Shown here piece by piece: positions 7,701 through 13,270 of a stretch of DNA of 16,975 nucleotides; the first letter of the stretch is position 1; every line of letters begins with the position of its first letter. The notes under the pieces are model-generated. The model saw only the letters and a list, made by a program, of their open reading frames with translations, ran no database searches and had not been told where the DNA came from. Source of the stretch: Candidatus Nomurabacteria bacterium (lineage in GTDB: Bacteria; Patescibacteriota; Minisyncoccia; Phycocordibacterales; UBA5272); NCBI GenBank assembly GCA_003518045.1, contig DOZK01000034.1, forward strand, positions 1-16,975, in the 5' to 3' direction. The position numbers and the translations under genes are program-made.

Positions 7701-9557
7701 GGGTTAATACCTACGGTTTCCTCAAGCCTTGTCCCATCAAATTTTACTTGGAAGGATGTTATTGGAGGAAATGTTTTATACACGGGTGATAATCTTGTAA
7801 ACTTCCCAATGAATTCGTATACAACTAAAGGAGATGGAAGTTTTGTGTTCTCACCAACGGTTTCAATTTCTGCTTATCCGACAACTATAAATCAAGGGCA
7901 GTCTTCTACTATTTCTTGGGAATCTCTAGGGACAACTTCTTGTATGGCAAATTCTGTGAATGGTAATGATTTAGACTGGATGGGGAATACGTATGCTAAT
8001 GGTAAACCAAGTGGTAGCGTAACTGTTTCTCCTACTGTAACTTCTATCTATGAAATTTCTTGTAATAATTCGACAGGCGGAAATATAAAAAAAACAGTTA
8101 CAGTTACTGTAAATAATTCAGTAGATATTACACCATCTATTACATCTATTTCTCAATCTCAAATAGAGGAGGGATCAAATACCACAGTTACGATTTATGG
8201 GACTAATTTAAAGTTCATAAATAATAATCTTCAAGTTGAATTTTTCAAAGATGGAATAGATCTTGGAGCTTCGGGGGTAAATTATAGTGATGTAAATGGA
8301 GATGGCACGAAATTACTATTCACTTTTATTCCAAATGTCTGGCAATCCTTTAATCTAAAAGCTGGTAATATGTATAAATTAAGAGTCTCTAATGATGCAC
8401 AAAAAAATAAAAGTGGTTTCTTGAATATTGTTGTTTTGCCAGCGCCAGTTACAACATGTTCTAATCGTTATTGGATTGATAATACAAATAAAGATTGTTC
8501 ACAAAAACAATTCTGTGGTTCGTATATGTATCAAGGATTACAAACATTTGATACTCAGCAAGCATGTTTAACTACTGCAACACAAGCCACAGGAGTCTAT
8601 TCTTTCCCTTCTGATTGCCCAAACGTCTGTGGCCAAGCACAATCAACACAAACCGCATTGTGTACAGGAGGTAATGGATTTTGCATTGGAGCGGCTACCA
8701 CAAGAACTTGTAACGCCACAGCATCTTGTGTAGTTACTCCAACTTGTTCTGACCCAACAGCTTACTATTATTACTATGCGCCAGACGTTAAAACAGCAGG
8801 AGTGGGCGCTAAGGAACATTGGGATTCTTATGGATACAAAGAAGGAAGAAAGTCTTGTTGGCAAGCCCCAGTAACTATTGCCCCAGGCACATCTAACAAC
8901 AAACCAACAGGAGTAATTGATAGTGCCTCTTCTGGTCCAGTAGGTTCATGTGGAAATGTAAGTGGTTGGGCATATGACGCAGATAACTCCTTAGCCTCAA
9001 CAGAAATCAATCTTTACGTTGATGGACCAGCTGGGTCAGGAACTGGATTTAATGCAGGAGTAACTACAGGGTCTAGAACAGATGTTAACCAATACTTCGG
9101 TCTTCCTGGAGGTAATCATGGTTATAATTATCAAATACCAAACTTAACCCCTGGTAATCACACCGTATACTCATATTCTCATGGAGTAGATACATCAGGT
9201 AAACAAGCGACAGAACCAGTACTCCTAGTTAATTCCCCAATGTCATTTAACTGTACAAACCCTGTATCTTTCCTAAACCCTTCTTCTCAAAAACCAGTAG
9301 TATTAGGAGACTATATATCTAATGTATCTTGTACAAACCTACCTTACAACATGCACAGAGGCTATGAAGATAACAATGTAAAGAATCTCCAAAGCTTCCT
9401 AGTATCAAGAGGACTCCTCACAGATACCCCTACATCTTTCTATGGAGACAAGACAGTAGAAGCAGTGAAAGCCTATCAATCCTCTAAAGGATTACCGGTA
9501 ACGGGGATGGTGTTTGATTTCACACGTTCAGCTATTAAAGCAGAGAGTTGTAAGTAA
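4794..9557 (+). CDS. Giant secreted multidomain protein with peptidoglycan-binding domains at both ends
   Basis: The 1587-residue product begins with a signal peptide. Cleavage is ambiguous: VSA/Q at 20/21 suits signal peptidase I, while LSAC (11-14) is a possible lipobox. Modules in order: PG_binding_1-like domain (52-110, GYFGALTFNAVKTFQ, GYVGQMTRALI); a Cys-rich motif (C138 to C186, including LCPDGSSMQRDTNC) of a kind seen in CPR surface proteins; long beta-rich Ser/Thr/Asn repeats; an Ig-like domain (about 1021-1106, PTTINQGQSSTISWES); an IPT/TIG-like domain (about 1114-1212); Cys-rich segments; a motif around 1315-1355 resembling the NPDV...HY...G..EGR repeat; a GWAYD-type beta domain (about 1373-1480); a second peptidoglycan-binding domain (about 1515-1587). 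Two wall anchors suggest a tethered stalk, adhesin or wall cross-linker, which is inference. From about 8570 codon use shifts toward C- and A-ending codons. Confidence 0.85.
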   Translation: MKKYIIGTLLLSACFSFVSAQVVGDTPLPSVGSSCVDLQNNLAYKQSKDSNSNGEVSDLQSFLQEQGLLTSDPTGYFGALTFNAVKTFQKQNNLLAYGYVGQMTRALIKDISCNGEYPVEIPATDPSNGVQVKFLPGCYSLSGYSITTGQACSGGERRACTQEMRLCPDGSSMQRDTNCGWHEEQCSTTSVPSNDPTALVISGPSLKLAYSNNKEAELIAKATVKVTAGNTDLNVVKPTASVWPSSALYFSLFALIADNGNGNGGVSISNLVVSSQNAYDKGDYWVIPAGASAVFNLYQTFNPKLMFAGSYHTVPYALMNEQNKSNLGNRNIISSKDGNYVTIIGETSPYINSVDCTSKVGVCFINGSRFPQNSNNVTINGITKVLLSEGLNYSSADNSVVGRSIFFNPSDFNLVSGNSYIVQISTNKGASNNFSFNFNSGGATNTPTTVGDIAVSSPTACDSDNKPCETWDIGDAGKIIKWTYPEVVAGKFLNLAVQLKSKDGMHSWDIERVNVVTSANGGYQLNAGVPWSQLSSRFVGNLPPAGYYHIFVEATDPSTGIVHQGISGVLNVTKSSNNSSAVSVTKNSGFTAQTVSPNTANVKIGSFMIKNNSNGQEHLSNIAVNLSLSGYSVTNLSNLRLMVDSQMTLSTPIGNPTQGINNFPVSWGIGANASPTVDIYADIAGASTGSVVANMSADGITSTDGVPVTSSASSLANPVLSQNSPASQYVIGGSTFGIATYRLATTQAGTNATVRELRFVAGGQDAIESITVNGITGRFADGQGITIISGLNIPVSSTGVDIPVTVKFSGFQYSTSGGYLNSGVSNVGLKLNYIEATSGSGQVITNTTPVSSNGMTLVASRPTVTLGSVVGASPLILGIENKIGEFTVTADVNGKISLSSIGLALSSSGITNVSYDTFRVLSGNTPIVTNENGYDGSVKYINFYSPYEIGAGQATTFSVYARVNGKAQAGLIPTVSSSLVPSNFTWKDVIGGNVLYTGDNLVNFPMNSYTTKGDGSFVFSPTVSISAYPTTINQGQSSTISWESLGTTSCMANSVNGNDLDWMGNTYANGKPSGSVTVSPTVTSIYEISCNNSTGGNIKKTVTVTVNNSVDITPSITSISQSQIEEGSNTTVTIYGTNLKFINNNLQVEFFKDGIDLGASGVNYSDVNGDGTKLLFTFIPNVWQSFNLKAGNMYKLRVSNDAQKNKSGFLNIVVLPAPVTTCSNRYWIDNTNKDCSQKQFCGSYMYQGLQTFDTQQACLTTATQATGVYSFPSDCPNVCGQAQSTQTALCTGGNGFCIGAATTRTCNATASCVVTPTCSDPTAYYYYYAPDVKTAGVGAKEHWDSYGYKEGRKSCWQAPVTIAPGTSNNKPTGVIDSASSGPVGSCGNVSGWAYDADNSLASTEINLYVDGPAGSGTGFNAGVTTGSRTDVNQYFGLPGGNHGYNYQIPNLTPGNHTVYSYSHGVDTSGKQATEPVLLVNSPMSFNCTNPVSFLNPSSQKPVVLGDYISNVSCTNLPYNMHRGYEDNNVKNLQSFLVSRGLLTDTPTSFYGDKTVEAVKAYQSSKGLPVTGMVFDFTRSAIKAESCK

Positions 9558-9703
9558 AAAGTAAATTTTAGCGAACTACTTTGCCTGCCTCGGCCGGCCG
9601 GCGGGTCGCTACGTAATTTTTAAGAGTCGTCGTACTATATGTACGCCTTCTCTTAAAAATTACTAAGCTCCTCGTATTTCATCTAAAATTTCCCTTTTAC
9701 TAG
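9556..9703 (+). repeat. Nested hairpin element, copy B, carrying an insertion
   Basis: Follows the giant gene directly. Outer stem AAATTTTAG (9563-9571) with CTAAAATTT (9683-9691). Inner stem GTAATTTTTAAGAG (9613-9626) with 9650-9663; apical CGTAC...GTACG. From TCGCTACG (9606) to 9664 it is identical to copy A apart from the following variable bases. Between TTTG and TCGCTACG it has a 22-bp block that copy A lacks. Confidence 0.85.
9584..9605. repeat. 22-bp GC-rich insert, copy 2, inside hairpin element B
   Basis: Matches 1432-1453 with one mismatch. Copy A reads straight through CTTTGTCGCTACG at the equivalent place, so this block is cleanly added. No obvious target duplication. Confidence 0.8.
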
Positions 9704-9723
9704 ACTAAGGGAGAGGGAAAAGT

Positions 9724-9760
9724 AAATACGGAACGGCCGCGAAGCGGCCGTTCCGTATTT
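9724..9760. terminator. Strong GC-rich terminator after the giant gene
   Basis: Perfect 17-bp stem AAATACGGAACGGCCGC (9724-9740) with 9744-9760 and a GAA loop. Outside it, AAAGTAAA and the following TTTACTTT can extend the pairing with a bulge. Confidence 0.9.
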
Positions 9761-9765
9761 GCATT

Positions 9766-9982
9766 TACTTTAAGGACTTTCAACTTTATGGACTTTATGG
9801 ACTTTTCATGTTAGTATTACTGGGCTGTATTGTAATCCGTGTTTCTCCGTAAGTTTTAGGTAAAAGCCTTAAATTTACGCATACACACGTGATATTCAGA
9901 CAGAAATTATCAAAATGTATTTGATTTGGTGTTTAGTCTAACTAAACTCTAAATCTTATACCCTAAACCCTAGAATTCAACA
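9766..9982 (+). other. Spacer upstream of the ribosomal operon with inverted repeats
   Basis: No ORF. It holds three GGACTTT repeats (9773-9808); an imperfect hairpin with CGTAAGTTTTAGG (9848-9860) against 9867-9879, 11 of 13 paired; an exact inverted repeat GTTTAGT-CTA-ACTAAAC (9931-9947); and a low-complexity CTAAA/CCCTAAA run up to 9975. TAGAAT (9971-9976) is a weak -10 candidate that would place +1 exactly on the rpsN ATG. Either inverted repeat could be an operator or an mRNA control site; this is not shown. Confidence 0.5.
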
Positions 9983-10168
9983 ATGGCAAAAACATCAACT
10001 ATTGCACGTAGCAATAAGACGCCAAAATTCAGCACTCGTAAAGTTTCTCGTTGCTTTAAATGTGGTCGAAAGCACGGATTTATGCGTGATTTTGGTCTAT
10101 GTCGTATCTGCTTTCGTGAGCTTGCAAATGAAGGTATGATCCCGGGTATTACAAAGTCTTCTTGGTAG
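9983..10168 (+). CDS. rpsN: 30S ribosomal protein S14, zinc-binding type
   Basis: The 61-residue product is the short, zinc-binding S14 of the 30S head, needed for late assembly near the decoding region of 16S rRNA. Zinc ligands are C24-x-x-C27 and C40-x-x-C43, with the typical KCGRKHGFMRDFGLCRICFREL core and C-terminal G-x-x-K-S-S-W. Length is normal for the family. It opens the ribosomal operon here: rplN, rplX and rplE, which usually precede rpsN, are absent upstream, where the giant surface protein sits instead. No Shine-Dalgarno; a possible -10 box at 9971-9976 would make it leaderless. Confidence 0.97.
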   Translation: MAKTSTIARSNKTPKFSTRKVSRCFKCGRKHGFMRDFGLCRICFRELANEGMIPGITKSSW

Positions 10169-10200
10169 TTATATCAAGCACACTATAGATAAAAAACATT

Positions 10201-10584
10201 ATGGACACTCTAGCAAACATGTTAAACGGGATTAAAAACGCTGGTCTTGTAAAAAAGACAAGTGTTACCCTTCCTCATTCAAAAATGAAAGGGGCGGTTC
10301 TTGAATTACTTAAAAAAGAAGGATATATCAAAACTTTCATCGTATCTGGTGGCATCAAGCCAATTGTTGAAGTGGTTTTGGAATATAAAGATAAAAGTCC
10401 ACGTATAAATGGCGTGGAAAGAGTATCAAAGCCTTCAAAGCGTGTTTACACAGGTGTAAAAGAAATTACAGCTGTTAAATACGGTCACGGTACTGTGGTG
10501 CTTTCAACACCAAAAGGTATTATTACAGGAAAAGAAGCCCGCAAGGAAATGGTCGGCGGCGAAATATTATTTAAAATCTGGTAA
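10201..10584 (+). CDS. rpsH: 30S ribosomal protein S8
   Basis: A 127-residue S8, which binds the central domain of 16S rRNA and organises the 30S platform; in other bacteria it also represses the spc operon. Visible signatures: N-terminal DTLANMLNGIKNA, the middle KGAVLELLKKEGYIK, and the C-terminal G.VVLSTPKGIITGKEARKEMVGGEIL, which matches the S8 signature ending in G-E-I-L. Starts 32 nt after rpsN with an A-rich leader and no Shine-Dalgarno. Second gene of the operon. Confidence 0.97.
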   Translation: MDTLANMLNGIKNAGLVKKTSVTLPHSKMKGAVLELLKKEGYIKTFIVSGGIKPIVEVVLEYKDKSPRINGVERVSKPSKRVYTGVKEITAVKYGHGTVVLSTPKGIITGKEARKEMVGGEILFKIW

Positions 10585-10594
10585 CAAAAAACGT

Positions 10595-11128
10595 ATGAGC
10601 AGAATAGGAAAACAACAATTGAGTATTCCAGCAGGTGTCGAAGTTACTTTCGATGCCCATGCTGTACGTGTGAAAGGTCCGAAAGGGGAACTCGTAAGAG
10701 ATCTTCGTGATGAAATTGTTTTCAAAAATGAAAACAATATAATTACTTCAGAACCTCGTCGTAATGACAAATTTTCTCGTTCACTTTGGGGAACATATAT
10801 GTCTCATGTCAAAAACATGATAGCAGGTGTGGTTACTCCATTTGAAAAGAAACTTTTAGTAGAAGGAGTTGGATTTAAGTGGGATGTTAAGGGAAGTGAT
10901 TTAAATCTTTCTCTTGGATTTTCTCATCCAGTAATTATGAAGATTCCAGAAGGCGTAACTGTAACTGCAGAAAAGAGTTCACTTACTATTTCTAGTATTG
11001 ATAAAGAGGCTGTCGGACTCTTTGCAAACCAAGTTCGTCAAATGAAGAAACCTGAACCATATAAAGGAAAGGGTATTCGTTATAGTGATGAAGTTGTACG
11101 TCGTAAGCAAGGCAAGAAGTCTGCATAA
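10595..11128 (+). CDS. rplF: 50S ribosomal protein L6
   Basis: A 177-residue L6, of normal length, binding 23S rRNA near the sarcin-ricin loop and factor-binding site. It begins MSRIGKQQLSIPAGVEV, has the first-domain VKGPKGEL and the second-domain LGFSHPV, and ends with PEPYKGKGIRYSDEVVRRKQGKK, the classic L6 signature. It follows rpsH by 10 nt and precedes rplR by 14 nt. No Shine-Dalgarno. Confidence 0.97.
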   Translation: MSRIGKQQLSIPAGVEVTFDAHAVRVKGPKGELVRDLRDEIVFKNENNIITSEPRRNDKFSRSLWGTYMSHVKNMIAGVVTPFEKKLLVEGVGFKWDVKGSDLNLSLGFSHPVIMKIPEGVTVTAEKSSLTISSIDKEAVGLFANQVRQMKKPEPYKGKGIRYSDEVVRRKQGKKSA

Positions 11129-11142
11129 TCTTTAATAAATAT

Positions 11143-11493
11143 ATGAAAACAAACATTAAAGCAGAAAAAAGAGAGCGTCTTCACAAAAAAATTCGTTCTC
11201 GAGTAACAGGTACAGCGGAATGCCCAAGACTAGCAGTCTTTCGTTCAAACCGCTATATGTATGCACAACTTATTGATGATGTGAAAGGAATAACTTTAGC
11301 ATCAGCATCTGATCTTGGCTTGACTGACAAGATGGCAAAGCTAGAACGAGCAAAGAAAGTTGGCGAAAAACTTGCAGTCTCTGCAAAAGATAAAAAAATT
11401 ACTACGGTCGTTTTTGATCGTGGCGGGTTCTCGTACCGTGGTCGAGTACAGGCATTAGCTGACGGAGCTAGATCAGCAGGTCTTGTTTTCTAA
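11143..11493 (+). CDS. rplR: 50S ribosomal protein L18
   Basis: A 116-residue L18, a 5S rRNA-binding protein of the central protuberance. N-terminal basic KAEKRERLHKKIRSRVTGT, then PRLAVFRSNRYMYAQLIDD, and the C-terminal FDRGGFSYRGRVQALADGAR with the G.F.Y.GRV core of the family. Normal length. The start is preceded by AATAAATAT with no Shine-Dalgarno; rpsE follows after 16 nt. Confidence 0.97.
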   Translation: MKTNIKAEKRERLHKKIRSRVTGTAECPRLAVFRSNRYMYAQLIDDVKGITLASASDLGLTDKMAKLERAKKVGEKLAVSAKDKKITTVVFDRGGFSYRGRVQALADGARSAGLVF

Positions 11494-11509
11494 ATCTATT
11501 TTAAAATAT

Positions 11510-12268
11510 ATGACAGAAGAAATTAAAACAACGGAAGAAATAGTAGAAGTTACGCCAGTTGAAACACCTGTAGTTGATACTCCAGTTGTGGCTGAAGTAG
11601 TAGCTGAAGCTGTGCCTGTAAAAGAAGCAACGGTAGCGACAGGAAATGTTGCAGTTGCTCACGAAAGAGTAGAGCGTGGCGCTGACCGCGGTGGTAATCG
11701 TGGTGGAAAAGGTGGTCGTCCAGGAGGACGCACTGGTGGTAGACCACGCGCTCCACGTGAGAAGCCGGAATTTGATAGTAAAACTATTAGTATTCGTCGA
11801 GTAACTCGTGTGGTTTCTGGTGGACGTCGTTTCTCTCTTTCTGTAGCAATTGTTGCAGGAGATAGAAATGGTCGTATCGGACTAGGAACTGGTAAAGCAC
11901 TTGATACTCAAGTTGCAATTGAAAAAGCTTTGAAGTCAGCAAAGAAAAACATGATTCAGCTTCGTCTTACAAAGAATAAATCATTACTTCACGATGTTAC
12001 AGCAAAGTTTAAATCAGCTGAAGTGATGATTATGCCTAACAAAGGACGTGGATTAATCGCTGGATCTTCTGCTCGCCCAATTCTAGCTCTTGCTGGATTA
12101 AATGATGTTACTGCAAAGTTTTATTCTGGAACAAAGAATAAATTAAACAATGCACGTGCAACAATGAAGGCATTAGAAAGTCTTGCATATCGTCATGGTG
12201 AAGCACCAGTTCCTGCTACGAAAGTGCCAGAGGCTGTTGTAGAAGCAGTAGTAACAGAAAATAAATAA
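11510..12268 (+). CDS. rpsE: 30S ribosomal protein S5 with N-terminal extension
   Basis: S5 acts in mRNA entry and decoding fidelity. ATG 11510 is preferred; a longer in-frame reading from TTG 11483 would overlap rplR and lacks support. The 252-residue product is long for S5 (usually about 165-210). Residues 1-50 are an acidic Glu/Val/Pro/Thr-rich tail, about 55-85 a Gly/Arg-rich segment (RGGNRGGKGGRPGGR), then the conserved double-stranded-RNA-binding domain (VTRVVSGGRRFSLSVAIVAGD) and C-terminal domain (IMPNKGRGLIAGSSARPIL). The extension is probably disordered and may contact rRNA or other factors; this is inference. rplO follows after 6 nt with no rpmD (L30) between. Confidence 0.96.
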   Translation: MTEEIKTTEEIVEVTPVETPVVDTPVVAEVVAEAVPVKEATVATGNVAVAHERVERGADRGGNRGGKGGRPGGRTGGRPRAPREKPEFDSKTISIRRVTRVVSGGRRFSLSVAIVAGDRNGRIGLGTGKALDTQVAIEKALKSAKKNMIQLRLTKNKSLLHDVTAKFKSAEVMIMPNKGRGLIAGSSARPILALAGLNDVTAKFYSGTKNKLNNARATMKALESLAYRHGEAPVPATKVPEAVVEAVVTENK

Positions 12269-12274
12269 ACCACT

Positions 12275-12838
12275 ATGCAAATACACGAAATAAGACGCGA
12301 ACACGCGCATAAAAAAAGTAAATTAGTTGGTCGTGGTGGAACGCGCGGAAAAACTTCTGGAAAAGGAGGAAAGGGACAGACTGCTCGTGCTGGACACAGA
12401 GTTCGTCCTGCTATGCGTGATATCATCAAGAAACTTCCAAAATTGAGAGGTCATGGAAAGAACCGCTCAGTGTCAGTATTCTATCGTGGCCCAGAAGCTG
12501 TGGTAAATGTTAATGCACTTAATATTTTTGCTGGAGGGGACACAGTTAATCCAACATCATTACTTGCAAAAGGATTAATTCCTAATGTTTTCGGAAAGTT
12601 TCCTAAAGTTAAAATTTTAGGAACTGGCGAAATCACAGTTAAAGTAAAAGTTGAGGGATGTGCTGTATCTGATACCGCAAAAGAAAAGATTGAAAAAGTT
12701 GGAGGTGAAGTTATAGCTTTAGTTATGACAACTGAACACTCAATCGGACAAAAAGCAAAGTCAGATGCTAAGAAAACAGCGAAGGTGGAGAAGGCTGCAG
12801 CTAAGAAGGCTCCAGCCAAAAAAGTTAAAAAGGCATAA
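12275..12838 (+). CDS. rplO: 50S ribosomal protein L15
   Basis: L15 is a late-assembly 50S protein. The 187-residue product has the Gly-rich basic N-terminus (LVGRGGTRGKTSGKGGKGQ), the middle segment with VNVNALNIFAGGDTVNP, and the GCAVSDTAKEKIEKVGGEV C-terminal part. A Lys/Ala-rich tail of about 30 residues (150-187) lengthens it beyond the usual 145-150. It is the last gene of the ribosomal operon: two hairpin elements and a terminator follow, so secY is separately promoted. Confidence 0.96.
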   Translation: MQIHEIRREHAHKKSKLVGRGGTRGKTSGKGGKGQTARAGHRVRPAMRDIIKKLPKLRGHGKNRSVSVFYRGPEAVVNVNALNIFAGGDTVNPTSLLAKGLIPNVFGKFPKVKILGTGEITVKVKVEGCAVSDTAKEKIEKVGGEVIALVMTTEHSIGQKAKSDAKKTAKVEKAAAKKAPAKKVKKA

Positions 12839-12844
12839 ATCACT

Positions 12845-12937
12845 TCATCTGCTTTGTTGAAAAGAATTTTTATTTCGTCGCTGTACTACTCGTACGTCTC
12901 CTTATAAAAATTCTTTTCGCCTCGCACCTAAAGCAGT
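12845..12937 (+). repeat. Nested hairpin element, copy C
   Basis: Six bases after the rplO stop. Outer stem CTGCTTT (12849-12855) with AAAGCAG (12930-12936); perfect 15-bp inner stem GAAAAGAATTTTTAT (12859-12873) with 12904-12918; apical region CGTCGCTGTACTACTCGTACG followed by CTCC. The inner stem is unrelated in sequence to copies A and B, but occupies the same place between the same motifs. Confidence 0.8.
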
Positions 12938-12951
12938 TTCTGACTTTTTAG

Positions 12952-13075
12952 AAAAAGTAATATTTTAGCGCATTACTTCGTCGCTACGGAATTTTTCTCA
13001 GTCAACGTACTACCTCGTACGTCTCCTTTGAAAAATTCCTAGACTCCTCGTACTGCATCTAAAATCTTCCTTTTT
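12952..13075 (+). repeat. Nested hairpin element, copy D
   Basis: Tandem with copy C, joined by ACTTTTT/AAAAAGT (12943-12958). Outer stem TTTTAG (12963-12968) with CTAAAA (13059-13064), continuing as GCATTAC against GTACTGC with one mismatch; inner stem GGAATTTTTC (12988-12997) with GAAAAATTCC (13030-13039); apical CGTAC...CGTACGTCTCC. Confidence 0.8.
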
Positions 13076-13087
13076 AAGATACAGTAT

Positions 13088-13130
13088 AAATACAAAAAGT
13101 GGCGCCCTTTGGGCGCCACTTTTTGTATTT
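13088..13130. terminator. Terminator closing the ribosomal operon
   Basis: Perfect 20-bp stem AAATACAAAAAGTGGCGCCC (13088-13107) with 13111-13130 around TTT. Same end design as 3715-3757 but a different GC core. Confidence 0.93.
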
Positions 13131-13197
13131 CCTATACCCTAAATCCACGTATTTGTATTTAGTCTGCTTTTTCTGCGTAAAGTCTGCGTGGTCTGCG

Positions 13198-13251
13198 ATA
13201 AGTTTCTGTTAAAAATACTTTCCAAATTAAGCTGTTTTAACAGAAACTTAT
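13198..13251. repeat. Perfect 17-bp inverted repeat over the secY promoter
   Basis: ATAAGTTTCTGTTAAAA (13198-13214) is the exact reverse complement of TTTTAACAGAAACTTAT (13235-13251), with a 20-nt spacer. The right arm covers the -35 region and most of the promoter spacer. No T-tract follows, so it is not a standard terminator. Just upstream is a tandem TCTGCG stretch (13170-13197). Confidence 0.85.
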
Positions 13252-13252
13252 A

Positions 13253-13261
13253 TGGTATAAT
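13253..13261 (+). promoter_or_regulatory. Extended -10 promoter of secY
   Basis: TGGTATAAT is a perfect extended -10 element. +1 is predicted at 13268, leaving 3 nt before ATG 13271. The -35 position (13233-13238) reads TGTTTT and lies in the inverted repeat. Confidence 0.8.
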
Positions 13262-13270
13262 AGTCAAATT

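Noticed and set aside
11483..11509. N-terminal extension of S5 from TTG 11483
   Set aside because: It overlaps the end of rplR and adds nine residues unlike the family; ATG 11510 has the same AT-rich pre-start context as the other operon genes.
11550..12843. Minus-strand ORFs opposite rpsE and rplO
   Set aside because: Antisense shadows of well-conserved ribosomal genes, with low-complexity products and no promoter.
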